DNA of 64,000 nucleotides, taken from the NCBI GenBank assembly GCA_015680685.1, contig MNCI01009467.1:18875-82874 (forward strand). Direction: 5' to 3'. This stretch comes from Gnetum montanum. Lineage: Eukaryota > Streptophyta > Gnetopsida > Gnetales > Gnetaceae. A program made the position numbers and the translations under genes. Shown here piece after piece: positions 46,484 to 58,152 of the stretch. The notes under the pieces are model-generated. The model ran no database searches. It was given only the letters and a program-made list of their open reading frames with translations, and was not told where the DNA came from. Each line of letters opens with the position of its first letter. The first letter of the stretch is position 1.

Positions 46484-47957
46484 TTTTAATTTTTGAAAAA
46501 AAAAAGACTTTTGCACTTACACACCTAATTTAATCATCCTAACATTCTTTCTTTATTTTTAGAAAATTAATTATTGTTTGAGATACTTTTCATACATCCT
46601 ATTTTGTAAACATCAAAGAACAATTCAAATCAAATGACCTAATATATACAAAATTTCCAAGTTTGAGAAAGGCCACAGTGCTAATTTGCAAAACAATTTG
46701 AAAGCCATTCATGATGTCTATGCCTTGAACATCATATTTAACATACTACACCTTCAATTAATCTTATTCTTTCATCATTACATACCTAGAGTTTTACCCT
46801 TATCTTAGGGGATCCTAGGCATTGGAAATTTAAATATTTTTTCTTAAGCCTAAGATCTAAGATAAATCCAATAAAAATAATAAAAAATTAATGAAAATTT
46901 AATGTTTTTAAGTAACTTAGAACTTAGGAATTTCATTTTGATGTACCCTTAAGACCTCAATGATGAATTTTTTAAAAAAATTTAGTCTTAACCATAGGAT
47001 TAGAAAAAGGGATAAGCATTAATAATAATTAGTAAAGACTAATGCACATGTTTTGGATAATTGTAGATGGTGCCTAAGCATGCATGAGAAGTAAGAGAAC
47101 CAATACAAGAATGTGAGAAAAGACTCATGACTAGATATGATCATGGATGATAGGCATAACCAACCTAATATGAGGTTGAAAGTTAAGCATCCATGGAACT
47201 GAAAGTCCATTTGGTTTAAGTAGTTTATTCTCAAGGGGTTCCATCATACCCTTACTATAGAGAGCATCAAAAATTAGCTACAAATCATGCTCTCTAATTC
47301 AATTTTGCAAATCCTAAGAGAGGAATAAATGGCTAATGATGTTCTTATAAAGCTTAACATTACAAATTTCATTGACTTAGTTCCATTGGAGGTAAATAAG
47401 GAGTTTTAATAGTCTCTCACATGATGAAAACTAAACAATAATGAGGAATGATATGTCAGTAAAACATACCTATTTTAGAGGGATTGTTAGGAGGACTGCA
47501 TTGTTAAAATATGAGAAGTCAAAATATCCTATTTAGTAGAGATGATTATTGAGATGTTAAGATTAGCTAATGAAGGGCCTAGGTCGATAGAGTGATCCAT
47601 AAGGCTAGGGACATGCAGGAATGGATAGAGTGTATTTATGGAAAAAGTGCTAGAGAGTATCAATCCTTAACATTCATAGAAAAGATCTTCTCTAAAATTT
47701 TCATCTAACATCTTACCCCAAGAACTAGAACTAATAAAGTCATATTATTCTTTGCAAGGGTGGTGGTAGTGCTCCAAAGAAAGTTCCCAACAAATATATC
47801 ATATCTTATTTTCTTTAAGATAAATCATTAATTCTTTAAGTATAACATTGGAAGGGGTACATTTTCGTGCCTCATTTAAAAGTTCTATAAGAGAGGACAC
47901 ATTGTAGGCTACACCAATGATGTGATGAGAAGAGTCCCACAAACATCATATGCATAG
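46484..47957. other. No gene recognised
   Basis: AT-rich DNA with many stops in all frames. I see no domain or RNA gene. Confidence 0.4.
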
Positions 47958-47962
47958 ATCAT

Positions 47963-48901
47963 TGATGAAGTGTCAAAAAGTCAATGCATTGACTTGGTTG
48001 CGTATACAGGGACGCGTATACGCGACCGCGTCGACGCGGGCCCGTCGACATAGCCACCCTACGTCGACGTGGCCTCGTTTACGCAGCCACCATTCCCGAC
48101 CTATAAATATGAGGGCCTTCCGCCTCATTTAGGCATCTTTTTGAGTAGTTGTAGCGAATCTCTTGCAGTTTACTCCAGCAAGAGATAGAATATTTTCCAA
48201 GTGCCCGCAGCAGGTGTAAGAAAAGTGATTGGATATTTATTCGAGTGTTGATGTATCTGAGCCCATTGGCGTGATGGCAATAAAGACGAACTGTTCAAGA
48301 ATTCCTTGCAGCATTTGGACTTAGTTGTTTCATGCATTTAATAGTTTAATATGTTTATGCTTTATTAATTATTTGTTGATGCTTTATTAGTTACTTGTTG
48401 ATTATTTATGTTTTCATTATTATAATTTCAATCGTTATTGTTCATTCGTCGTTTGTTAAAGCCATAAGTACGACCATCTCAAATGTAATCCAAACACTTG
48501 GTAAGCCTAGTGATGCTTAACGTCTGGTGACCCAATAGTGTTAGGAAATGCTCATAACGTGCTCGGAAGATGGGACCGGATACTTATGATAGGAGTAGTT
48601 AGAATATAAACTAGGATAATTAGAGATTAGATAATAGTTTATTCCTTACTTTCATACCTTAATTAGTTGCCGAAAAGATAAGTAAAAAAGATATAAAAAT
48701 CATTAGCCTTAGTCTCACTTAACCATCGTAAACAGAACCTCACAAGTGAGATTAGGATGACAACGATTGATCTAACCCAAGGTTTCACTGGTTAGAAGTC
48801 TGGTGTATGTTAAGTGCTTACAGTTTGTGGATTTCGACTGAGTCGCGCGTGAACGCTCGTGATTCGTATGGTTGGGCGTAGGGATACCTAGCTGCTCATC
48901 A
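47963..48901 (+). mobile_element. Solo LTR of a Ty3/gypsy family
   Basis: A 939-bp LTR from TGATGAAG to GCTCATCA, flanked by the 5-bp duplication ATCAT (47,958-47,962 and 48,902-48,906). The TATA box is CTATAAATAT at 48,101-48,110. The downstream part (ggcaataaagacgaac; acttggtaagcctagtg; gggatacctagctgctcatca) aligns with the LTRs at 49,229 and 58,153. No primer-binding site follows, so this is a recombined solo LTR. Confidence 0.85.
48002..48068. promoter_or_regulatory. U3 array of palindromic CpG-rich words in the solo LTR
   Basis: GTATAC at 48,002 and 48,016 and GTCGAC at 48,030, 48,044 and 48,063, mostly flanked by cgc/gcg, sit just upstream of the TATA box. Equivalent positions in related LTRs carry other palindromes (GATATC in element C). 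Confidence 0.6.
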
Positions 48902-49228
48902 ATCATGAAATAAGTGCTTATGAAAAGGTATAGAATCGACCACCAAGAGTAATCATGGGCATTAAAGCAATAGTGACAACATACATAGTAGTAGCTACAA
49001 CTTCAATGCCAACTACAACTTTATGAGCATCAATAGTTCCGTCAATCATGTTGCCAACTAAAGCCAGAGATACATGATCAAGCACAATTCCTATCGAAAT
49101 AGATGGTGGAGTAGAAACCAGTAACTAAGTACCTACCAAAAGATCATATGTGTACAATCCCATCAAGATAAGTCAAATCAAGAAAGCCACATAAAGACAA
49201 CCAGGAGGATCCATGACTTGTTTGAGCT

Positions 49229-50040
49229 TGATGAATCATGAAACGTCAGGTTGCGTCAATGCATGATTTGATGCGTTAATGCATATGTGTCAACGTGGTG
49301 TGTATCTATGCCTATATAAATGCATGGACCCATCACATTTATGGAATTGGTTAGTCAATAGCATAATGAAATTTTTGCAGTTTCTTCTTGTAGAAGTTAG
49401 AATATTTTCTAAGTGCCGCAATAGGAGTCAAGGATTGCATGGATCATTATTCGAGTACCAATGTACCTAGACACATTGTTGTGATGGTAATAAAGATGAG
49501 ATTCTTGATAAACCTTACACACTTGGAAATAGTTTAATGTTTACTTTTATGCAATTTACTATTCATGCATTTTACTTCCATCTTTCTAGTTAATTAATTA
49601 AACACATTTAATTACATACATAAATACAGCCACCTCGAGCATAACTTTAACACTTGGTAATCCTAGTAGTGCTATCACTTGGTAATCTAGTAGCATTGTA
49701 ATATGTTCAGGATGTGTATGGAAGGTGGGACTAGATACTTATGCTAGAAAGTAGGATAAGCCATTAGTTAGTTAATAGATTAATACTTCATCAATTCTTT
49801 TATTCCATGCTTACCATAAATAGATAAAAATATAAAATTAATACAAATCATGTGCCTTCGCTCCACTTAACCATATTCTTGCACTTACACAAGTGTAGCC
49901 AGGAAGACAATGATTGCACCATTAAGTCACTATATTTACTATTGGTATTTAGAGAGCTAAAGTCCATGGAATTCAATTGGATCACTAGTGAATGCTTGTG
50001 ATTTGTATGATTGGACATATGGGGTACCTATCGCTCATCA
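49229..50040 (+). repeat. 5' LTR of gypsy element B
   Basis: An 812-bp LTR from TGATGAATC to CGCTCATCA, with TATA CCTATATAAA at 49,311-49,320. The upstream palindromes are worn ATGCAT words (49,259 and 49,279). Aligns with the solo LTR and with element C. Confidence 0.8.
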
Positions 50041-50041
50041 T

Positions 50042-50059
50042 TAACACTATTGTTGGGAA
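50042..50059 (+). promoter_or_regulatory. Decayed primer-binding site of element B
   Basis: TAACACTATTGTTGGGAA follows the LTR by one base and corresponds to TGGCACCGTTGCTAGGGA in element C. Most differences are G to A or C to T. Confidence 0.7.
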
Positions 50060-50339
50060 TTTTAGTTAACTAAGTACGCTACCTAGAAGAGAGAGTGAAA
50101 TCCTTTATAGACATTGTAAAAGGGACTTAATACTAACATCATTAGTAAGAATGAAAATAATAAAGCACATCATTTTTCTGAATCATTGATATGACTTCCT
50201 CTCACAAGGAAGATTCTTTGCCATCATTCGTGGGAAATTCAAATAAGCAAAGACAAGAAGGCCACAAGACATCCATTCTTCAATGGTCTACACTCATTTA
50301 GATGACTATACTTTGGACTTCAACTTCATCCTACATTAG

Positions 50340-52056
50340 GATGAACAACTATGATCGATCTATTTCTGCAATGTTGTTGAATACTCTTATTAAGCTAGGC
50401 ATTGTAGGACTCAATTTTGAGTATGAAGTGCAAGATCATGCTTACTAGGATTATCATCCCATAGAAGCATAGAAAAAGAAAGATTGACAAATGGAAGCCC
50501 AATATAAGGCCACAAAAGGCAAACAAGGCCCTACGCACTTATTTTCACAAACACATAAAGAAGGTGAGGTCTTCTTTTCAGGGAGCTCTCATTACACTAA
50601 TTCTCCTCCTCTCTTTGATGAGGATATCCTTAACCAGTGTTTGCAGTGCACTGTGAACAACCCTAGTTCTGGGAATAATGGATCCCATGATTAGAGGACC
50701 TCAAAAGAAGGTAATTAGGGCAAGAATGAGGAAAAGCACCAAGAAAAAGACAAACATGGTAAACAGGGTAGGGACTAAAGAAGGAGGAGCAGTAGGCACT
50801 ACTTTGGTTCTGGTTCTCCTTCCTCTTTGCCTTCTTCATCCTCATCATCTTCCTCCTCCAACTCTGATTGAAGTTGCAAAGGTAGCAAAAATTATGATGG
50901 AGGTGAATAGTGGGATAGGGATGATTGTAGATCTTATCGTCATGACAACAACCATGGGCATGAGTAGTAAGGAGATGATCAAAATAGGGAAAGAAGGAAC
51001 AACAAGACTTATCATAGGCATCATGGCCATGATAGGGGTCACCAAGACTACTATGATCTTGATGAGCCCTTGTTGGTAACCAGAAACATGGTAGACATTG
51101 TAGAGGCTATAAGGACTCCAATTAGACATGTGAAATATAGTTGAATCAAATGGTTGGATATGAATAATATCCCCATGTTTGAAGGGGGGGGGGGGGTATA
51201 ATTCGGATCCAAAAAATCACTTGCAAGCCTTTCATGATGCCTATGCCTTACATAATGTGGATAATGATTGGAAAAAGATGAAACTATTTCTACAAACACT
51301 CATCAAAGAAGTTAAAAGTTGGTACTAGTCCTTAGAACTAGAATCTATTCAGAGGTGGAGTACAAGTGTCCAATTTGAGAACGTAAATATAAAGATGGAA
51401 ATATGGCACTCATGAGTCCTTGGATGAAGCCATGGTTAGCTACTACTTTTTTTTGCACTGATGCCCAGACCATGGCTATTCTAAAATGGGCTTCAAACTG
51501 AAATGAGAGGACTCTTGGGATCTATGCCCAAGGGAGACTTTTAGAGCTAAGGGTCCATCAGATCCAAAGGCTCATTAAGCAAGTAGCTAAGAAAGAGGGT
51601 GAGCTAAAAACATTAGAAAGTGTAGAGGAATATAATAGGGATCCATCTCTCCACAAAAGGAAGGTTTGTTTCTTTGACAATGAGGAAGAGGCACCACTTG
51701 ATGAAGTGATGCAAAGGAAAATCTTTCAGATACAAAAATCTATATCTGAAATATTGACTAAGGTTGATAAAATGTGTGATTCATTTTACAAAAAATTTCA
51801 AATTGCTCTAAGAATTACAAAGGAGAATAGAGCCCAAGGAGGTAGTGGTCATGACAGAAGAAAGAAAAAGGAGATTGAATGTGACTATCATAAGGCTAAG
51901 GGCAAAGCTGCACTAGTTGAGGAGGTTGTAGATTTCAAGTTAAATGATGGCAAGTGTGACATATGCCAATATGAACATCCTAAGGGATGTTGTCATATTT
52001 TGTTACACTTGCAGGAATCTAGGGTGTATGCATTGAATCCCAAACTAGAAAAATGA
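50340..52056 (+). pseudogene. Element B gag, decayed
   Basis: Aligns with the gag region of element C: a DEQL-like start near 50,345, the PHEY/low-complexity part, a MVDIVEAIRTP block near 51,090 and the F(E)GG ... NHLQAFHDAYAL core near 51,175-51,255 (with an expanded G run at 51,186). A deletion follows SLEPE. The C-terminal part (51,706-52,056) is open and has a knuckle CDICQYEHPKGCC near 51,955-51,995. Stops include TAG after SWY. Confidence 0.7.
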
Positions 52057-52749
52057 CAAGCACCTACAGGATTGCCTCATCCACAAGGTAACTATCGATA
52101 ATAGTTCCACCACTAAACTTATTATCCAAGTGGAGTGTTGTTGCAATCTCATGAGCAATGTTACTAGTGGCAACACCCACAGTCATGAGGGATGCTACCT
52201 CCAAGGTAGTAGTATCCTTACTGCCAACCTAATCCTTATGGGTATTACATTTAGCAACTCATTTCTTCACATGACTTTTCTAGTCATGCTTCCTTCCAAC
52301 ACCACTGCTACCCTTCTAAATATTGCAGAGCACCATCACCAAGAGAGGAGTCCCCATTTCCTTAATTTCCTCCACTTCACTCTTCCACTCCTACACCTCC
52401 ACCTACAACTTTTGTTTCACCTACTCTATCTATGTAGGGAGAAACACTTACATAGCCACAATAGAGACACGTTGCAAGGGCCATGAATGTACAACTGGCT
52501 CCTCAACCGAGTGGTTTTGATGCTAGGTCTCGTAAGAGATCATTCTTTAGAACCAAAAGCCACACAGAGTACTCATAAACATATGTGGCTATGAATCCTA
52601 TTTCTACCTCCTCTACAATATCCATCAAGCCTCCTTTAAACTAAAGCACTTCCTAGTTGCACATGGTCATGTTGACCCATGCACACACGGATTGGATTAA
52701 GGTCAACCATATTTCTAGGAAAAGATCTAATCTTGGGAGTCCCATTATT

Positions 52750-53163
52750 TATTTAAAGATTGTTAAAAAATGAGCCATGCAAAGCTCTTTTGGACTCAAG
52801 GTTTAGAGTTAACTTGATTTCACAAGAGATGTACAAAGGTTGGAACCTGCCTCTTTTGAAAAAGAGTAATATCTGGTTAGAACTAGTAGACCAATCCATC
52901 ATTGTTCCTTTGGGATTGGTTGAGGACAACATGACCACCATTTGTGGATGGTCATATGTTGTCAATTTCTTGGTAATCAAGATGGAGAACAATAAAGGGG
53001 ACTTCCCTACTATCATGGGAAAAGCATGGCTAAGTATTATTGATACATGGTTGAGGATAGGAGATCTCTCCTTGGAAATTTCCAAGGAGAATGAATTTGG
53101 TAAGATTGATAAAAAGAAAGTTCCATGCATCATGTACAGTGACATAGAGTGCCACTGTGTATA
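52750..53163 (+). pseudogene. Element B retropepsin-like protease domain
   Basis: Reads CKALLDSRFRVNLIS, in which LLDS is the counterpart of the catalytic Asp motif, then VPLGLVEDNMTTICGWSY and FPTIMGKAWLSIIDTWLRIG, the C-terminal flap/hydrophobic-Gly-Lys part of gypsy aspartic proteases. The same block in element C is at about 61,760-62,093. Confidence 0.75.
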
Positions 53164-53339
53164 AAAATTGTGGATCATAAAGAGCATATCATCTCTAGCA
53201 TGCAGTTAGTATGCAAATGTCACAAAAATTCAAAGGTGCCTGTATGTAGCAACTGCTAAGCAAGAAGGCACTTAGTGGCTAGCAACTGAAAGAGAGGTTG
53301 AACCAATAATGTGCATAGAACCTTCCAAGAGCTATAAAA

Positions 53340-53785
53340 GCTCTTGTATAGAAAGCATGACTCAAGTGAGGCTAGTTGTTGACCACCATATGAAAGGGGC
53401 AGAAGCTATGACTGTGACTGACTGTTCATCATCTATGGTGGCTCGGTTTGTAACATCAAGTATGGTAAATAGTTTTGGTGTGCCACATGCACTAATTTTT
53501 GATAACAAAATACATTTAATGAATGAAGTGCACAAGGCACATATTACACAATGTTATGATCTTAGAATAAGAAAGGTAAAGGTTCCACAAAGATATAAGG
53601 TATCCTATTGGAACCATATGCATGTGCCCCAACACACAAAATTTCACACGTTATGGAAGGGGTCTTACATTAATTATAACACTTTTCCATCCAAGGTTAA
53701 GACAATATATCATCTTGATAGCCTGCCTAAAATAATTTTGGTCAACACCCAGCAACATAACTATTTCCTTGAACAACTTAATTAG
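53340..53785 (+). pseudogene. Element B integrase remnant joined after the protease linker
   Basis: A frame running from the post-protease linker enters integrase sequence directly: SFGVPHALIFDN (about 53,472-53,507) of the catalytic core. A GPY/F-like end follows near 53,640-53,770 (FHTLWKGSYINYNTFPSKVK). RT, RNase H and the front half of integrase are missing, a deletion of about 2.5 kb or more relative to element C. Confidence 0.65.
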
Positions 53786-55261
53786 CTTTCATGCTCAATC
53801 TTTTGGATCTCTCCCTTCAAACTTAATCATGGGAAAGATGGCCATCCATGCTGAGATTTTACAAAGTGATGCCTCTGTTTTTTACTTTTTTGTTTTACAA
53901 TGTTTTTAGAATGTTTTTCATTTTCTTGGGTATTTTACAATTTTTTCTATATTTTGGTTTATGTTGCTTTATTTAAGTATTTCTTATCCTTCTTTATTTT
54001 TCTTTATTACCATTAGGACTTTGGTGCCAACTCGATGGTGGTTTGAAACTTGACTAATTACTTGATTGCAAATGGCTAGATTTCATTTTAGAATTTTTAT
54101 TTTTACTAAGGGTACATTTATTCTTTTCATGTTAATAGGTAGTGAGTCCATGACGTCTATCACTCCACTCAATCTATGGTGTTTCCTCATTTCAGAACTA
54201 TGAGGTCCCTTATTAATAATAACTTATAATGAACTGGTGACCTTTGTAGTTTCCAAACTTGGGATGAATTAAGTGGATTGAAAAGGGTGTGACTTCAAAG
54301 GAATTTATACCTTTTGTACTTGCATTCCATCTAAGTTATAGGAGTATTTCCATGGATTTCTCACCATTTTGTTGTAGACCAATAAACAGGAAGTAATGTC
54401 TTTGCATGGTGTGGTTCTCATTTGAAAAAAAAAACAATAATAATGGAAATTCAAAGCACACCCCTTAGACACAGTAATAGGCTACAAGCACTGGTTATGG
54501 GGATACAAAGACATGTTACCCATGCTTGAAGGTACCCCTCTAACTAAGGCCCTCTTCACTTCTTGCTTCTCTTTTCTTCTTCTTTAGGAATGGTGAGTGG
54601 TTCATGGGGATGTTCTTGTCTCTTGGAGGATGAAATGACCTAAAGTATCGATGCAAAGTCACTAGAAATAGAAGGTCTTAATTCAAACTAAGCAAAGAAA
54701 TTATTAGGTCATAATTAATCACCACTTCCATAAGGGACTTCATCTGGCCACCATGGGAAACTCCATTGCATACTTGTTCTTATCCACCAATTCCTTCCAT
54801 AGACCATCTCACTATCTCTTTTCAGGACTATTCAATGGGATCATTGGTAAATAGTTGAAATTGATTGATGACTTCTTTGGTGATTTTGTCTTTCACGATT
54901 CACAACTATTAATCATCCATAGGCCCCATGGACTCTTTGGTTTGAGGCCATGCAAGGGCATTAAGAGCATGAGCTTGCTATGGGAAGGACCCACTTGAGT
55001 ACTCCTTGGTTGGGATGGTTAAACTCTTTATCCCTTAGCCATTTTTCTTTCAAATCTTACATTTTCCACCTCAAAGCATCTAGTTCTCATCCTCCTTGGC
55101 ACCTTAATCTCCTAAAAATATCCATTTATCATGTATTCTAAGCCCTCTTCTAGCACTTGCAATATTCTAGGGTTTTTTAGCTTCCTTTAGATTCCAATTT
55201 TATGGAAAAGCTCTTTGTTTTTACTTAATTTTTGAAATGGAAAATTTTTTATTTTTAGCTA
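53786..55261. other. Probable 3' noncoding part of element B and unassigned DNA
   Basis: No gene is recognised. A 3' LTR for element B would be expected in this direction but is not visible. Confidence 0.4.
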
Positions 55262-55784
55262 CATCAACACATCCTCATCAACATAGCCCGATGCATTGAT
55301 GCATCCCTATCGATGTAGCACAAAAATACTATATATATGTTTCAACGTAGAGTTAATTTTAACCATTTACTTCCAAACGCCTAAGAAGTTTTTGTAGTTA
55401 TCAGAGCCTAAAGCCTTCCCGAGCCTATATCTTTCAAATTACTTGTCCAGATCACTCTGTTCTTTGATCCTACGACTACTAGAGGTGAGCTTTACATTAT
55501 GGGGGCTACAAACCATAAGTTTTTGACAGAATTTTTTTTGAAATTTTTCTAGCTTCCAAAAGTTTTAACTAATAAAATAATGTTAAAAATTACTAACTCA
55601 TGTATGTTAAACCTTACCAATGACTCTAGGAATGATTCAAATAAAATAATAATAAAATAATGTTGAAATAATTAAACCACCATAATAACAAATTAGCTTA
55701 AGTGTAACAAGCTAAGGAGATAAGGTATCAAAGTATTCTAAGTTACACATCAAAAGCTAATCCTTGGTTGTGTTGTGATTACAA

Positions 55785-56900
55785 ATGGCACCAAGATCTA
55801 AGAGACTACAAGAGGGAGGAACATCTTAACCAAGGGACAAGTGACCAAGAGGGAGAAGGGGCTAGTAGACATAATAGCCCTAAGAAGAAGCAACAAGAAC
55901 ACATGTCACGAGACATCTTTGGGAGAAGCTCGAAGTGGAATTTGTTTAATAGATTCCCACATCTGAAACCTATTAGTCATAACTAGATGAGGTGCCTGAC
56001 CCTAGACCAAACCTAGAAGTCATCTTGACTAAGGCTTGAGTAAGGAAAATCAATACTAAGGAGGTCAAAGGCTTGGTTGTTCAAGAACTTAACTTTGATC
56101 CCTTCTTAGACTTGGTGATAGAAGAGGTAAAAACCCAACTGCAAACCTTTACCCTGTGGCCTATCCTCACTTCTAGTGGAGAGTCATACGTGGGAGAGAC
56201 GTACCTCTTCTAGAAAAATAGGCAAGCTAATACCATAGTTAAGATTAAGAACATTAGTTTTTCCTATTTGGTTGAGGTCATCTCAAAGGCCCTTTGGTTA
56301 CTTGACATTAGGACAACCTCAGTAGAGATCTTAACGTAGGTAGACCCAGAGGTTAAGAAAGAATGGATTCAACATTGTTATGGAGTGGAGCATAAGAAGT
56401 ATGGTGTACTCACTAAGGCAAAGAGGGTTTATTTTAAAATTGTGGCCTATCACCTTAATCCAAAGGTGAGGTTAAGTAAAATCATAGCCTTCTCTACCTA
56501 TGCATGTGTCGCTCTAAGTAGTAAATTCCATGTCAATCTCACACAGCTCATATTCTCGAAGATAAAAAAAGGTTTCAAAGAGAATAAACATGGGAGGAAG
56601 ACACTTCCCTTTCTATGCCTCATCAGAAAATGATGGAAAAGAGGAGGCATAGCCTGCAATGCTAATGATATGTTATGTCATGCTCCTGCTACATCTTGGT
56701 AGGAGACAATGAAGGACAAAGTACTTGCCAAGATGCAAGAAGAGGAGCAGCCACCACCACCACCACCAACTCAAGAAACAACATCAGAGGCTCAAGTTGC
56801 CATTGGGTGCATGCAGAAGCTCCATGAGCAACTCCTATAGTAGCAACTAGAAGGACCAAATGGTGGTAAACCATCATTCTACTAACTAGCTTTGAGCCAT
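55785..56900 (+). pseudogene. Athila ORF1-like protein, decayed
   Basis: From ATG at 55,785 one frame continues for about 370 codons with stops (TAG, TAA, TGA) but no evident frameshift. It begins MAPRSKRLQEGG. The central part (about 56,340-56,630) has DPEVKKEWIQHCYGVEHKKY, then KRVYFKIVAYHLNPKVRLSK and VNLTQLIFSKIKKG ending in LPFLCLI. That pattern resembles the putative plant transposon domain of Athila-type ORF1/gag proteins. A Pro/Gln/Glu-rich tail with QKLHEQLL follows near 56,740-56,840. The family name is inferred from the pattern only. Confidence 0.5.
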
Positions 56901-57249
56901 TAGAACAAGGTTACTTGAATAGTAAGTTGGTTGGAGAAGACTATGTTGTTGTTCTCCAATCAAAGAATGTAGGTGCCTGCAAGGTCAAATTCAAGCACCT
57001 AAGATGTGATGATGTTCATCTTAGAACAACAACAATTCCCAAAGATCTCTAGGAATGCTTCCACTTTTTTTATGCACTTGAAGAAGGGCGAGGGGGTAAC
57101 TGTCTTGGTGATGCACATCATGAATAGGAGACAATAGCAAAGGTGATGACTAATCATGTAGTAGAGGCACTCAACACTCCTATGGCTATCGTGCCAAATG
57201 TTGCTACACTTCGAGATGTGTAAACATTCATAGGAGCAAGTGGGAGCCT

Positions 57250-58146
57250 AAGTGCAGCCAACACAAGGAGGTGTTGGATTGACTGGTGGGTATTAGGCAC
57301 TTGCTTCTAGAGATCTTTGATATCCTAGATAACATCATTGCTACCTAGTTGGAGCTATTGGAAGCTAAGGGCAACCTTACCATTGCCAATGCCCAACTCT
57401 AGGTAGCAACATCTAAAAATAGATGACTAGCTATCGAGGTTGTGGAATTGAGAGCCCGATTAGTTGATCCCACTATTCTTAGCCAAGCAGTAACCAAAGA
57501 TGAAGCTTTCTTGCAACTTCAAAATAGAGTTCAATAGGCTAAGAACACAAAGGAGATGGTGGTCTTTGAGTAGTCCTTATTAGAGGCCATGACTTACAAC
57601 ACTAAAAAGGACTTGTTGAAAGTCCATAAGGAGAATCTAGCTTTGACCTAAGACAATCATTGTTTGGGAAATGTTGAGGCACAAAAAGATCAAATGATGG
57701 AATTTGTGCAATAACAGCAAGAGTAGTTTTCCAAGGTGAACATGGATAGGATGGTTGCTAAAAATCGTAATCTCTCGATGGAGGAAGTTCGTGTGCTTCA
57801 CCAGAAATTAACCATTGAGATAACCATATGGAATAATGAGGTCCTAAAGTTTGAAGGAGTCAAAAATTACTATAGGAACTAGGTTGGGCTTCTCAAAGAA
57901 GTTAATGAAAAAGAAATCAAATTGGCCAAGGTGAAGATCAATGAGGCTCTCCAACAACTCCAACAAGGAGGAAACATGTGGTAAGCCATATTTGATGGAT
58001 TAAACACTAACAACAAAGCTGAAATCTAGCTAAAGAAGCTGTAGATCAAGAAGATGAAAAAATATATTAAGTTAGCCAACCTTCAATATGCAAATGTGGC
58101 AATGCTAATTGTCAAACAACCATGGTCATAGCTAGAGAAATAAGTG
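57250..58146 (+). pseudogene. Long coiled-coil frame with stops but no frameshift
   Basis: About 285 codons in a single frame read as a Leu/Lys/Glu/Gln-rich coiled coil (for example EVVELRARLVDPTILSQAV; LLKEVNEKEIKLAKVKINEA). I count 14 stops: nine TAG, four TAA and one TGA. Several lie where the heptad context suggests Gln. The protein is not recognised. It may be the second ORF, or C-terminal gag extension, of the Athila-like element. Confidence 0.5.
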
Positions 58147-58152
58147 GCCAGC

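Larger units (their letters stand above)
55262..58152 (+). mobile_element. Remains of an Athila-like LTR element, cut by element C
   Basis: A U3-like stretch with palindromes (gatgcattgatgcatc at 55,290-55,305, atcgat at 55,309) lies just before a TATA-like ctatatatatg near 55,331-55,341. A leader and two decayed frames follow (55,785-56,900 and about 57,250-58,146). The LTR of element C starts at 58,153 and ends it. It is related in style to the gypsy elements around it but its body does not align with them. Confidence 0.5.

Noticed and set aside
48907-49228. Internal region of an element between the LTRs at 47,963 and 49,229
   Set aside because: The first LTR has its own ATCAT duplication on both sides and no primer-binding site after it, so it is a solo LTR, and the second begins a separate element.
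57250-58146. Reassignment of TAG to Gln as an explanation for the many TAG codons
   Set aside because: TypA exons show no in-frame TAG and use CAG normally, and transposon frames also carry TAA, TGA, frameshifts and catalytic changes. Mutational decay is sufficient.
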